The position numbers and the translations under genes were made by a program. 64,000 nt of DNA from Dugong dugon (Eukaryota; Chordata; Mammalia; Sirenia; Dugongidae): NCBI GenBank assembly GCA_030035585.1, contig CM057462.1, positions 139,278,734 through 139,342,733 of the forward strand, read 5' to 3'. Numbering within the stretch: position 1 is the first letter of the stretch; each line of letters starts with the position of its first letter. The notes beneath the pieces were generated by a model that saw only the letters and a program-made list of their open reading frames with translations, was not told the origin of the DNA and made no database searches. Below, piece by piece: positions 11,383-22,587 of the stretch.

Positions 11383-12345
11383 GAACTCAAGATAAGGTTT
11401 AAACACAGAAGAAAACATTCTTTGATGGTTATAAGGATGTGGAGGGAGGGGGAGGGTTATTTACTAACTAGATAGTAGATAAGAATTATCTTAAGTGAAG
11501 GGACGGACAGCACTCACTGCAAGGGAAGTCAGTACAACTGGACTAAACCAAAGCTAAGAAGCTTCCTGAATGCAATCAAACACTTTGAGGGTCAGAGTAG
11601 CAAGGGTAGGGGTCTGGGGACCATGCTTTCAGGGGACATCTAGGTCAATTGGCATAATAAAGCTTATTAAGAAAAAGTTCTGCATCCTACTTTGGTAAGT
11701 GGCATCTGGGGTCTTAAAGGCTTGCAAGTGGCCATCTAAGATGTATCAATTGGTCCCAACCACCCGGAGTAAAGGCGTATGAAGAACACCAAAGACACAA
11801 GGAAAGTATTAGCCCAAGAGACAGAAAGGGCCACATAAACCAGAGACTTCATCAGCCTGAGACCGGAAGAACTAGATGGTGCCAGGCTACCACCAATGAC
11901 TGCCCTGACAGGGAACACAACAGAGAGTCCCTGATGGAGCAGGAGAAAGGTGGGGTGCAGAACTCAAATTCTAGTAAGAAGACCAGACTTAATGGTCTGA
12001 GACTGTAGGTACTCTGGAAAGCATGGCCCCGGATTCTCTATCATCCCAGAACTAAAAAAATTTCCAAGGCCAACTCCTCAGACAGGGATTGGACTGGACT
12101 GTGGGACATGAAATGATACTTGTGAGGAGTGTGCCTCTTAGCTCAAGTAGATACAAGAGACGAAATGGGTAGCTTCTGTCTGGAGGCGAGATGGGAAGGC
12201 AGAGAGGGTTAGGAGCTGGTTGAGTGGACATGGGGAATTGGGTGGAAACGAGGAATGTGCAGTCACATTATGGGGACAGCAATTAGAGTCACATAACAAT
12301 GTATGTATAAATTTTTGTATGGGAAAAAATTTAAAAAAAAAAAAA
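11383..12345 (+). other. L1 3' UTR and A-tail
   Basis: Starts after the ORF2 stop. A purine tract with several G runs lies at 11439-11457. It ends at 'tttttgtatgggaaaaaat' plus an A-run (about 12332-12346). The non-coding text is shared with 3138-3618, 42000-42767 and, on minus, 43085-43487. Confidence 0.85.
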
Positions 12346-12359
12346 ATCATACTTTGGAG
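12346..12359. repeat. L1 target-site duplication, right copy
   Basis: A perfect 14-bp match to 4727-4740. Confidence 0.92.
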
Positions 12360-12639
12360 AAGAAACACTTCTCCTAGTGATTACTGAAAGAGTTCTTCAG
12401 AAAATGTTGTACCTGATGGATCTTCTTTCTTTAGTTCTTCAGGACAATGTTAGGACTAAAGAAAGAAGAGCCATCAAGTACAAGTGACTTCACACAAATG
12501 AGACACAGGGACACTTTATGTTGCTTGTTCTGGGCCCAGGCAACTTAACAGAAAAACTGTATGTTAGAGTTCTTCTTTGGATATAAATGCCTTATCAATT
12601 TGCTAATGTTTCAGAAACACCATAAGTCTTTATGTCAGA
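12360..12639. other. Non-coding DNA, no gene recognised
   Basis: Contains a short imperfect inverted repeat around 'ttctttagttcttcagg' / 'actaaagaaagaag' (12425-12465). No gene recognised. Confidence 0.4.
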
Positions 12640-12835
12640 CTGTGTACAAATATCAGCCTCACCTCTTACTAGTTGAGTAACCTTGGATGCATTTTCTAAC
12701 CCAGCCAGTTTCTCCATTGCAGCAATGGTATAATGCTAGTTATGCCATATGGCTGCTGTAAGGATTAAATTGGATACTATGTATAAAGAAGAGAACATAC
12801 AGGCTATCACATAATAAATGTTGAATGTCATTTTG
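12640..12835 (+). repeat. MIR SINE
   Basis: MIR order is kept: 'cctcttactagttgagtaac', 'cttggatgcattttctaac', 'gctgtaaggattaaattgg', 'aataaatgttgaatg'. Confidence 0.7.
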
Positions 12836-12964
12836 ATTTTTTAATAAATAGCTTAATGCATTTTATCATTCATCCATTATGTTTCAGACACTAGGTGCTG
12901 AGGATAGACAAATTGAAAAAGGTCTCTGATTTTGAGAAGCTCATGTTGGGCTCATGTTATATTG

Positions 12965-13117
12965 TAATAGTGTGGTGTTTTAGAGCACAGTCTTTGGAGA
13001 TGGATTACTGGAATTTCAATTTTGACACTTCCAGTTACTGTGTATCCTTGAATAAGTCATTGAACCTCTCTGCACATCAGTTTCCTCATCGGTAAAATGG
13101 AGATGATAATAGTAACT
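12965..13117 (+). repeat. MIR SINE, split by an RTE piece
   Basis: Contains 'ttttagagcacagtctttgg', 'cattgaacctctctgcacat', 'cagtttcctcatcggtaaaa'. The MIR 3' end resumes at 13336-13402 ('gtgtagaatgtttagcacaa', 'caataaatgttagcaaa'). Confidence 0.8.
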
Positions 13118-13335
13118 ACCATGACTTGGGTCAGGTGCGTCTTAGTCATCAGTGTAACGTCCTTGCTCTCCAAAACTTTAAAGAAGTCTTTTGCAGCAGA
13201 TTTTCCCAATGTAACACATTGTTTGATTTCTTCACTGATGCTTTCCGTGGGCATTCACTATTGATCCAAATAGAATGAAATCCTTGACAACTTCAATTTC
13301 TTCACCTTTGTCATGATGTTGTTCTGATAATTAAC
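13118..13335 (-). mobile_element. RTE (BovB-like) LINE fragment inserted in MIR
   Basis: The minus-strand text matches the 3' coding part of the RTE at 24380-26870 ('gacttgggtcaggtgcgtct' here against 'ggcttgggttaggcacacct' at about 24820; both continue through 'tttgcagcagattt'). It is a short truncated copy with stops. Confidence 0.75.
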
Positions 13336-13402
13336 CACTAAAATTTGTGTAGAATGTTTAGCACAATGGACGCCACTAACTAAGCAATCAATAAATGTTA
13401 GC
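13336..13402 (+). repeat. MIR SINE 3' end
   Basis: Continuation of the MIR interrupted at 13117. It ends in the usual 'caataaatgttagcaaat' text. Confidence 0.65.
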
Positions 13403-13434
13403 AAATACTATCAATTGCCTTTTTGTATGTTTGT

Positions 13435-13530
13435 CTTCTATACTTAAAATTCCTTGAAGACTGGACTATTTTGTACACTTTTGTGGCCAGCTCATATTGA
13501 GCTTGATTAGTATTTGTTGAATATTTGAAG
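13435..13530 (+). repeat. L2 3'-end fragment
   Basis: Resembles the L2 terminus: 'ccttgaagactggactattt', then 'ttagtatttgttgaatatt'. Ancient. Confidence 0.4.
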
Positions 13531-13844
13531 CTGCATGCATATTTAACTTCTCTCCAACTATGAATTCTTCATTTGCAAAATTTTAGAATAAGTTAATTTG
13601 CTTTTGTATTTCTTCTGTCTACTCGGAGTTTTCAGTTGTACTATAGATGAACTGTGTGTTAAGATTGTTTGGGTTAGTTCTCTGAAGAGAAATCTTGTAG
13701 TTAGAAATAGGAAATTAAAAAAATAGCCAAAGTGTTAACAACAAACATCTGTAAAATATGAAGAAGATGATAAAGAGAAATTTGGTCTTAGAATATCCAA
13801 TGTGGAAGTACACGTGGGAGCGGAACAGGTATGTGCTTTAACAT

Positions 13845-14033
13845 AAAGTCTTCATAACAAAAAAAAAAGAACAAAAAACAAATTCATTCCCGTCAATTCT
13901 ACTCCAACTTAGAGTGACCCTGTAGGACAGAGTAGAACTGCCCCATAGGGTTTCCAAGAAGCGGCTGGTGGATTCAAACTGCCGACCTTTTGGTTAGCAG
14001 CCAAGCTCTTAACCACTGTGCCAAAGTCATCAT
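13845..14033 (-). repeat. AfroSINE with target duplications
   Basis: A minus-strand AfroSINE body at 13856-14022 ('gaccctgtaggacagagtag', 'aaccactgtgcc'). It is flanked by 11-bp duplications with one mismatch: aaagtcttcat (13845-13855) and aaagtcatcat (14023-14033). Confidence 0.92.
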
Positions 14034-14148
14034 GGGCAGAAATAAAACAACAAAATCTTGCATTTAGGAAGGCAGTCTGAAAAGAACTTGCCTAATTATG
14101 TTGAGTAACTGAAATACAGGCAACTGAAAGATTTTCTATCTCAAATAT

Positions 14149-14164
14149 CCACATTTCTTTTTTT
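14149..14164. repeat. L1 target-site duplication, left copy
   Basis: The 16-mer ccacatttcttttttt occurs here and at 22897-22912. The right edge merges with the element's poly-T (its A-tail on minus), so the exact end is uncertain by a few bases. Confidence 0.85.
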
Positions 14165-15648
14165 TTTTTTTAATATTTTATTGTACTTCAGGTGAAAGCT
14201 TACAGAGCAAATAGTTTCTCATGAAATAGTAGTACACATGTTGTTCTATGACATTGGTTAACAACCCCACAACATATTAAGCCTCTAAATTCTCAACCTT
14301 TTTTTTTTTTTTTGATGAAAATACAGATAGCCAAAGATATACCGTTTCAAAAATTTCTACATTCACAGTTCAGTGACATTGACTACGCTCTTCCAACTGT
14401 GCTGTTATTCTCTCTTAAGATGAAGGCTTACAGAACAAAATAGTTTTTCATTTAACAGTTACTACACATGTTGCCCTATGACAATGGTTAACAATCTCAC
14501 AGCACATCAAGAATATCCTTACTCCACCTTGTGTTCCCTATCACCAGGGGACTTCCTTGTCCCCTTCTGTCTTCTGGCCCTTGTCACTGGACTACTGTAC
14601 CTCATTAGTCTCATTTGTTTTTTTTTTAATTTTATTTTAACACCATTTCAAAACTTTTTACTTACACATTTAAGTGATATTGACTATGCTCTTCCAATTG
14701 TGCTGCCATTCTCGCCCAAGATGAAGGCTTACAGGACAAAACAGCCTCCCATTTAATAGTTACTACAAATGTTGCCCTATAGCAGTGGTCAACAATCTCA
14801 CAACACATCGACAGTGTCCTTATTCAATTTGTGTTCCTTATCATCAGTTTCCTACTCCCCCTCTGCCTTCTGGCCCTTGTCACCGGACTCCTGTACCTCG
14901 TTAGTCCCATTTAGTTTTACTGGGCTGTCCATTCCCAGGCTTAACATCGAACCTCGAAGGTAACTTCACCTCTGAGCTGAAAGTGTGTCTGGGGGCCACA
15001 CTCTTGAGGTTTCTCCAGTATTCTTTAGGCCAGTAAATCTGGTCTATTTTTTTTTTTTTTTGGGAGTTAAAATTATGCTCTACATCCTTCTCCAGCTCTG
15101 TCCAGAACCCTCTGTTGTGATCCTGTTCAGAGCAGTCAACTGTGGTAGCCGGGCACCATCTAGCTGTACTGGACTCAGTCTGGTGGAGGCCTTGGTAGCT
15201 GTGGACAATTAGTCCTTTGGACTAATCTTTTTGTTGAATCCTGTTCTCTTCATTCTCCCTTGCTCCCGAAGGGATGAGACCAGTGGAGTATCTTAGATGG
15301 CCGCTCATAGGCTTTTAAGACCCCAGACACTACTCACCAAGGTAGAATATAGAGCATTGTCTTTATAAGCTGTGTCATGGCAATTGAGCTAGATGTTCCC
15401 CGAGACCATGGTCCCCAGAGCCCTCCGTCCAACAACTCAGTCCCTTGGGGGGTTTGGATGTGTTTATAGGGCCTCCATGACCTTTCCTTGTGCAGGTTGT
15501 GTTAGTTTCCCGTGTACTGTGTACTATCTCACCTCTCACCCAAGTTACCACTTATCTATTACCTATTTAGTATTTCCCCCCCTCCCCTCCCATCCCTGGT
15601 AACCAACAAAGATTGTTACATTTTGCATGTGAATTTTTTCATGGGTTT
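14165..15648 (-). other. L1 3' UTR with repeated modules and G-tract
   Basis: On the minus strand, ORF2 is followed by a G-rich tract (15577-15600, read as C runs on plus). About 0.6 kb of unique UTR comes next, then three related modules (about 14970-14640, 14640-14310 and 14310-14165). Each module holds the same core ('tgttctgtaagccttcatct'-like) and ends in an A-rich stretch. Open frames here on either strand are not genes. Confidence 0.8.
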
Positions 15649-18600
15649 TTACAATAGAGGTCTCATACAATATTTGTCCTTTTGTGATTGACTTATTTCA
15701 CTCAGCATAATGTCTTCCACTTTCCTCCATGTTATGAAATGCTTCACAGATTCATTGTTGTTCTTTCTCGTTGCATAGTACTCCATTGTGTGTATGTACC
15801 ATAGTTTGTGTATCCATTCATCTGTTGATGGACATTGAGGTTGTTTCCATCGTTTTGCTATTGTGAACAGTGCTGCCATGAACATAGGTGTGCATATGTC
15901 TATTCGAGTGATGACTCTTATTTCTCTAGGATATATTCCTAGGAGTGGGATTGCTGGATCAAATGGTATGTCTATTTCTAGCTTTCTGAGGAAACGCCAT
16001 ATCATTTTCCAAAATGGTTGTATCATTTTGTATTCCCACCAGCAGTGTATAAGAGTTTCCATCTCCCTGCAGCCCCTCCAACATCTGTTATTTCCAGTAT
16101 TTTTGATTCGTGCCAGTAATGCCAGGGTGAGATGGTATCTCATTGTGGTTTTAATTTGCATTTCTCTAATGGCTAGTGATCGGGAGCATTTCCTCATGTG
16201 TCTGTTGGCCATTTGAATGTCTTCCTTGGTGAAGTGTCTGTTCATTTCCTTTGCCCATTTTTTGATAGGATTGTTTGTCTTTTTGTTGTAGAGGTGTTGG
16301 ATTTTCTTGTAGATTATGGAGATTAGACCTTTGTCTGACTTGTACTGTCCAAAAATTTGTTCCCAGTCTGTAGGTTCTCTTTTAACTCCTTTGGTGATGT
16401 CTTTTGAAGATCATAGGTGTTTGATTTTTAGAAGATTTTTAGCTTATCTTCTGAGGTGTGTGTGTTGATGGTTATGGTTTGTATCTGTTAATGCCGTGTA
16501 TTAAGGTCTGTAGCATTGGTCCTATTTTTTCTTCTATGAACATTATAGTATTAGGCTTTATATTTAGGTCTTTCATCCATTTTCAGTTAGTTTTTGTATA
16601 TGGTGTGAGGTATGGGTTATGTTTCATTTTTTTGCAAATGGATATCCAGTTTTGCCAGCACCATTAGTTAAAAAGACTGTCTTTTCCCCATTTGATGGAC
16701 TTTGGGTCCTTGTCAAAGATCAGGTGACCACAGGTGGATGGATTTACATCTGGGTTCTCAATGCTGTTCCATTGGTCAATGTATCTGTCGTTGTACCAGT
16801 ACCAGGCTGTTTTGACTACTGTAGCTGTATAGTAGGTTCTGAAGTCAGGTAGTGTGAGTCCTCCAACTTTCTTCTTCTTCTTCAATAGTGCTTTACTTAC
16901 TCGGGGCTTCTTCCCTTTCCATATAAAGTTAATGATTAGTTTTTCCATCTCTTTGAAGAATGTTGTTGGTATTTGGATCAGGATTGCGTTGTATTTGCAA
17001 ATTTCTTTGGGTAGAGTTGTCATTTTCACAGTGTTGAGTCTACCTATCTACGAGCGTGGTATGTTTTTCCATTTATGTAGATCCCTTTGGGTTTCTTGCA
17101 GTAGTGTTTTGTAGTTTTATTTGTATAGGTCTTTTACATCCCTGGTTAGATTTATTCCTAAGTAGTTTATGTTTTTAGGGGCTATTATACAGGGTATTGT
17201 TTTCCTGATTTCCTTTTCATCGTTCTCCTTATTGTTGTATAGGAATCCAACTGATTTTTGAATGTTTATCTTGTATCCTGCTACTCTGCTGAATCTTTCT
17301 ATTAGCTCCAGTAGATTTCTCGTGGAGTCTTTAGGGTTTTCTATGTATAGTATGATATTATCTGCAAACAGGGACAGTTTAACTTCTTCATTACCAATTT
17401 GGATGCCCTTTATTTCTTTCTCTTGCCTTATTGCTCTAGCTAGAACTTCCAGCACAATGTTAAATAGGAGTGGTGATAAAGGGCATCCTTGTCTTGTTCC
17501 TGTTTCCAAGGGGAATGTTTTCAGCCTCTCTCCATTAAGAATGATGTTGGCTGTTGGTTTTGCATAGATGCCCTTTATTATGTTGAGAAATTTCCCTTCT
17601 ATACCTATTTTATTGAGAGCTTTTATCAGGAATGGGTGTTGGACTTTGTCAAATGCCTTTTCTGCGTCAATTGAGATGATCATGTGATTTTTTTCTTTCC
17701 TTTTATTTATGTGGTGGATTACGTTGATGGATTTTCTAATGTTAAACCATCCTTGCATACCTGGTATGAATCCTACTTGGTCGTGGTGTATTATTTTTTT
17801 GATATGATACTGAATTCTATTGGCTAGAATTTTGTTCAGAATTTTTGCATCTATATTCATGAGAGATATTGGTCTGTAATTTTCTTTTTTTGTGATGTCT
17901 TTGCCTGGTTTTGGTATCAGCGTTATGCTGGCTTAATAGAATGACTTTGGAAGTGTTGCTTCCTCTTCTATGCTCTGAAATAGCTTGAGTAGAACTGGTA
18001 CAAGCTCTTCTGTAAATGTTTTGTAGAATTCTCCAGTGAAGCCATCTGGGCCAGGGCTTTTTTTGGTTGAGAGTTTTTTTATTACCTTTTCAATCTCTTC
18101 TCCTGTTATGGGTCTGTTCAGATTTTCAATATCACTTTGTTGTAGTTTGGGTAGGCCGTATGTTTCTAGAAATTTATCCATTTCTTCTAGGTTTTCAAAT
18201 TTGTTGGAATATAGTTTTTCACAATATTCTGTTATAATCCTTTTTATTTCGGTTGGGTCTGTTGTAATGTCCCCCATTTCATTTCTTATTTGGGTTATTT
18301 GTGCCCTCTGCTGTTTTTCTTTTGTCAGTGTGCCCAGTGGTTTGTCTATTTCGTTGATTCTTTCAAAGAACCAACTTATGGTTTTGTTGATACTTTCTAT
18401 TGTTTTTCTGTTCTCTATTTCATTTATTTCTGCTCTGATCTTTACTATTTCCTTTCTTCCGGTGGTTGTAGGCTTTTTTTGTTGTTCTCTTTCTATTTGT
18501 TTGAGTTCTGTAGCTAATGTTTTGGTTTTGTCCCTTTCTTCTTTTTTGATATGTGCATCTATTGCTATAAATTGTCCTCTGAGGACTGCCTTTGCTGTGT

Positions 18601-19464
18601 CCCAAAGGTTTTGGTATGATGTGTTTTCATTTTCATTTGATTCTAGGAATTTTTTAATTCCATCTCTGATTTCTTCTATTACCCATTGATGTGTAAGCAG
18701 ATTATTATTCAGTTTCCATGTGTTTGAATTTTTTTCCTTGCTCTTTCTAGTGTTAATTTCTACCTTGATGGCATTGTGGTCAGAGAAGATACTGTGAATT
18801 ATCTCAGCATTTTGGATCTTGTTGAGGATTGTTCTGTGGCCTAAGATGTGGTCTATTCTGGAGAACTTTCCATGTGCCTTGGAAAAGAATGTGTACTTTG
18901 CAGCAGTTGGATGCATTGTTCTATATATGTCTGTGAGGTCCAGTTGGCTGATTGTGTCCTTTAGGTCTTCTGTATCTTTGCTGAGTTTCTTTTTAGTTGT
19001 TCTGTCCTTTACTGAGAGTGGTGTGTTGAAGTCTCCTACTATTATTGTGGAACGGTCAATTTCTCTTTTCAGTGTTGTTAGAGTTTTTTTTTGTATTTTG
19101 GAGCCCTGTCATTGGGTGCATAGATATTTATTATGGTTATGTCTTCATGATGGATCATCCCCTTAATCATTATATAGTGTCCTTCTTTGTCTTTTATGGT
19201 AGATTTTGTTTTAAACTCTATTTTATCTGAGATTAAAATTGCCACTCCTGCTCTTTTTTGATAGTTGTTAGTTTGATATATTTTTTTCCAACCTTTGATT
19301 TTTAATAAATTCACATCTTTGTTTCTAAGGTGTGTCTCTTGTAGACAGCAAATTGATGGATCCTGTTTTCTTATTCATTCGGCCACTCTCCGTCTCTTTA
19401 TGGGTGCATTGAATCCATTTACGTTCAGTGTAATTATTAATAGATGGAAGTTTGTTGCTGTCAT
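15649..19464 (-). pseudogene. L1 ORF2 (endonuclease/RT), disrupted
   Basis: It spans about 1272 codons, close to the usual 1275 of mammalian L1 ORF2. The start is the ATG at 19464-19462 (MTATN…). Visible parts are the endonuclease ([10 protein letters not shown], 19314-19078), [11 protein letters not shown] (18916-17933), RT blocks ([36 protein letters not shown]; 17860-17117) and the C-terminal Cys-rich segment with CWRGC (16245-15649). There is an early TGA in place of Trp at codon about 31, and a frameshift in a T-run near 19087. Others lie near 18916, 17900, 17100 and 16650. The RT catalytic FADD reads FADN (Asp to Asn at 17357-17359). Non-functional. Confidence 0.9.
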
Positions 19465-19893
19465 TTTGTAGTGCTTTTTTTTGTGGTGCTGAAGTTTTCT
19501 TTGTTCTTCTTACTCTCTTGTGTTGAGTTACTTTTGTTTGTGGATTTTGTGTTCATTTCTTTTGTTTTTGTAGGTTTTGTTTTTGTTGAGACTATGTTTT
19601 TCGTCTTTATTTTTATGAGTTGGTTTGTTAACTTTTTTTGTGGTTACCATGAATTTTATCCTTATCTTTATAATTTTGAAGCAGTCTACCCTTACTTGGT
19701 ATCGCCTTGCCTTCCTCTCCTTTAGAAGGTTCTATGCCTATGCTGTTTGTTCCCTCTTTCATTGTTTTGATGTTGTTGTCATCCTTTGATTGATTTCTCT
19801 GATTCCCTGTTGCATTTCTTTTGTTTTTGGAAAGTCTTCTGTAGTTCAGTTCCTAGAATGGTATCTGGTTCATGTGAACCTGTGTCCTAGGTT

Positions 19894-20943
19894 CTAGGTC
19901 CTGCCTGAGGGCTGAAGCTGTTTGTCCTCAGATCGAAGAACTCCCTTTAATAATTCTTGTAAGTTTGGTTTGACTTTTGCATATTCCTTTAGTTTCTGTT
20001 TATCTGGAAATGACCTAATTTCACCATCAAATTTGAATGAGAGTTTTGCAGGATATATTATTCTTGGCTGACAATTTTTTTCTTTCAAGATTTTATATAT
20101 GTCATCCCATTGCCTTCTTGCCTGCATGGTTTCTGCCGAATAATCTGAGCTTAGTCTTATTGTTTCTCCTCTGTATGTGACTTCTTGTTTTTCACGAGCT
20201 GCTCTCAGGATTCTTTGTTTGTCTTTAGTTTTAGTGAGTGTGAATATGATGTGTCTTGGTGATTTTCTTTTGGGGTCTCTTCTATATGGGGTTCGTTGAG
20301 CTTCTTGGATGGCCAGCTTTTCATTTTTCATGATATTGGGAAAGTTTTCTGTCAGCAGTTCTTCTATGATCCTCTCTGTGTTTTCTGTTTTCTCCCCCTG
20401 TTCTGGTATGCCAATCACTCGTAAGTTTTTGCTTTTAATTGTGTCCCACATAACTCTCAGGGTCTCTTCATTTTTCTTTGTTCTTTTTTCTGAGTTTTCC
20501 TGAAACAACGTTGTATCCAAGTGTTTGTCTTCAGTTCCACTGATCCTGTCTTCCATGGTTGCAAATCTACTTCTCAGCCCTTCTATGACACCGTCCATTT
20601 CTGAAATCTTGTTGTTTATCTTTTGGATTTCTAATTGTTGTTTTTGTATAATTTCGAGTTGTGAATTTATTTTGGCATTTTGTTCCTGCATCATCTTCCT
20701 GAATTCTTCCAATTTTTTGTCTGTATTTTTCATAAATTTGTCTATTTTTTCGTCATGTTTGTCAGCTTTTTGCCCTAGTTCTTTGAAAATTCTGAGTATT
20801 AGTGATTTGAGTTCCCTATCAGGTACTTCTAGTGCATTTTCTTCCACAGGAGAGTTATCTGGTGTTTTAATTTGGACGCCTATTGGAGCCATCTTGTCTT
20901 GTTTTTGTAAATGTTTTGATATTGTTTGCTGTTTTCGGGGCAT
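19894..20943 (-). CDS. L1 ORF1p, intact open frame (349 aa)
   Basis: ORF1p is an RNA-binding chaperone that forms trimers and packages L1 RNA; it acts in cytoplasmic particles. The 349-codon frame starts at the ATG in the minus-strand text 'aatgccccgaaaacagc'. The N-terminus is basic and polar, and a heptad-rich coiled coil covers roughly residues 50-140 (…EKIDKFMKNTDKKLEEFRK…). An RRM-like segment begins near NLRVIGIPE (about residue 175). The C-terminal domain has AAREKQEVTYRG and SDYSAETMQARRQWDD (about 245-285). The length fits the family. It is the only undamaged long reading frame of an element in the window; the paired ORF2 is dead, so autonomous activity is excluded. Whether it is expressed cannot be seen. 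Confidence 0.9.
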   Translation of the reverse strand: MPRKQQTISKHLQKQDKMAPIGVQIKTPDNSPVEENALEVPDRELKSLILRIFKELGQKADKHDEKIDKFMKNTDKKLEEFRKMMQEQNAKINSQLEIIQKQQLEIQKINNKISEMDGVIEGLRSRFATMEDRISGTEDKHLDTTLFQENSEKRTKKNEETLRVMWDTIKSKNLRVIGIPEQGEKTENTERIIEELLTENFPNIMKNEKLAIQEAQRTPYRRDPKRKSPRHIIFTLTKTKDKQRILRAAREKQEVTYRGETIRLSSDYSAETMQARRQWDDIYKILKEKNCQPRIIYPAKLSFKFDGEIRSFPDKQKLKEYAKVKPNLQELLKGVLRSEDKQLQPSGRT

Positions 20944-21204
20944 TCAGTAGATATTTCTCTCGTTTATTGATTGTAGATTTTTTTTTTGTTTGTTTCGTCC
21001 TTGTGGTAATGCTGGGCAGATCTAGATGAGGAGGAGCCACTGGGATGGGTTGTTTGTGGCACTCACCGCAGACACCAGGACAGTCGGTAGTCAGTGCTGG
21101 GCAGGTTCCAATAGGGCGTGCCTGCACAGCTTGGTGGTGTGATGTCAAGTGCACGGTGCAGGTAGGTAGGGTGCAGCGGGAAGATGGTTATGTGTGAAGC
21201 TAAG

Positions 21205-22587
21205 CTGGATATGGGAGAGAGGAGAGAGGAGCAGGAGCAAAAAGCATACAAACATAAAAGAATGCTAGGGGAGCTTGTCGTTGGAATGTACAGATGAGAG
21301 ACTATGGGATGGAGGAAACCAGAAGGGGGAAGAGAAAGAAAAGGAAAGAATTAACAAATAAAAATCAGAAAAGTTAAAGAACTGCAAAGTTCCCAGGGAT
21401 CCCACCGATGCAGCTATGAGGTCTGGGGGAGTTGGTCTCAGTTTTCACAGCACAGCCTGGCCAGAAGGTAGAGAGGCATACATCGCCTGGTATTCAGGGA
21501 TCAGAAAGAGAAGGAAGAGATAGAGAGACGAGAAATTAAGCAATGAAGAAAGACAAAAGGGAAAAAGAGGGAAAAGATGACAAAACTAATCAAAAAAGAA
21601 GAAAAATAAAATTAAAAAAAAAAAAAAAGCAACATCAGCAGTCAGTGCCAACAAATGGCACCCAGAGAGCCCCCACTCAGGGGCGCGAATTCCAAGAAAC
21701 CGGCAGTCTTGGGGTTAAGAGACCATGCCCACGGGAAGCAGAGGGGCGAACGAACAAAGGCCCCGGGATCTCACCAGCGCAGCAGCCCAGACCTGGAAGC
21801 AGCCACATGCCCGAACGCAGCCCCACAGCCCTGCAGGAGAGAGCAAAGACGGCACTCGGAACCAGGCACCCAGGCAAAAGGAGGGGGAGGCGGCAGAAAC
21901 AGCTTCGCCAGTGGTCAGCAAACGGCTCTAAGAAAGCCGCCAGCCCGGGCGCGCGGAATCCAAGCACCGGCACCCAGACCAGGGACCCTGGCCACGGAAA
22001 GCAGTGGGGCGAATGAACAAAGGCCCCGGGATCTCACCAGCGTGGTAGCCCAGACGTGGAAGCAGCCATGCGCCCAAACGCAGCCCCACAGCCCCACAGG
22101 AGAGAGCAAAGACGGCACTCGGAACCAGGCTCCCAAGCAAAAGGAGGGGGAGGCGGAAGAAAAAACTTCGCCAGCAAACGGCTCTCAGAAAGCTGCCAGC
22201 CCGGGCGCGCGAAATCCAAGCGCCGGCGTCCCCAAGCCCAGGGACCCTGACCATGGAAAGCAGAGGGGCGAATGAACAAAGGCCCCGGGATCTCACCAGC
22301 GTGGCAGCCCAGGCCTGGAAGCAGCCACACGCCCGAACGCAGCCCCACAGCCCCGCAGGAGAGAGCAAAGACGGCACTCGGAACCAGGCACCCAGGCAAA
22401 AGGAGGGGGAGGCGGCAGAAAAAGTTTCGCCAGTAGCCAGCAAACGGCTCTCAGAAAGCCGCCAGCCCGGGCATGCGGAATCCAAGCACCAGCGCCCCCC
22501 AGCCCAGGGACCCTGGCCATGGAAACAGGGGAGCCCCAGCCGAGGTGGAGAGGAGTGGGGGGTGGGAAAGCACGCACCGCAGTTGAC
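21205..22587 (-). other. Intron-like segment of the L1 5' UTR
   Basis: On the minus strand this 1383-bp block starts with GT (…gaccg|gtcaac) and ends with a long pyrimidine tract followed by CAG (…ctctctcccatatccag|cttagc). The nested L1 at 54788 has exactly the flanks joined (…aaccg|cttagc at 55094/55095) and lacks the block. The block includes all three monomers. The older L1 has equivalent GT and pyrimidine-AG edges at 48612-49535. Splicing is inferred from these junctions, not shown directly. Confidence 0.75.
21735..22520 (-). repeat. Three tandem monomers of about 260 bp
   Basis: The landmark 'ccccgggatctcaccagcg' recurs at 21761, 22024 and 22283, giving periods of 263 and 259. The units are about 21735-21996, 21997-22255 and 22256-22520. 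They are GC- and CpG-rich in an AT-rich surrounding. Open frames of 200-270 codons occur in both directions across them but show compositional bias only. Confidence 0.9.

Larger units (their letters stand above)
4741..12345 (+). mobile_element. Full-length but decayed L1 retrotransposon
   Basis: A complete L1 of about 7.6 kb, bounded by perfect 14-bp duplications. The 5' UTR (4741-6172) starts with 'ggggaggccaagatggc'. ORF1 (about 6173-7212) and ORF2 (7565-11382) follow. The 3' UTR (11383-12330) has a polypurine tract near 11439-11457, and the element ends in an A-tail. Many stops and frameshifts in both ORFs show it is old. Its 3' UTR differs completely from those of the L1s at 14165, 48292 and 54788, so it belongs to another subfamily. 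That subfamily also supplied the pieces at 3138, 39195 and 43085. Confidence 0.93.

Noticed and set aside
15863-16216. A 117-codon plus-strand frame with several Met starts
   Set aside because: It is the complement of the L1 ORF2 C-terminus; the same text appears opposite the nested L1 (60092-60520).
18036-18689. A 217-codon plus-strand frame, and many other long frames opposite the L1 ORFs
   Set aside because: Antisense shadows of L1 ORF2; they carry no independent motif.
21735-22520. A satellite or CRISPR-like array
   Set aside because: The repeats are about 260 bp with no spacers, and they sit inside an L1 leader. The DNA is mammalian.
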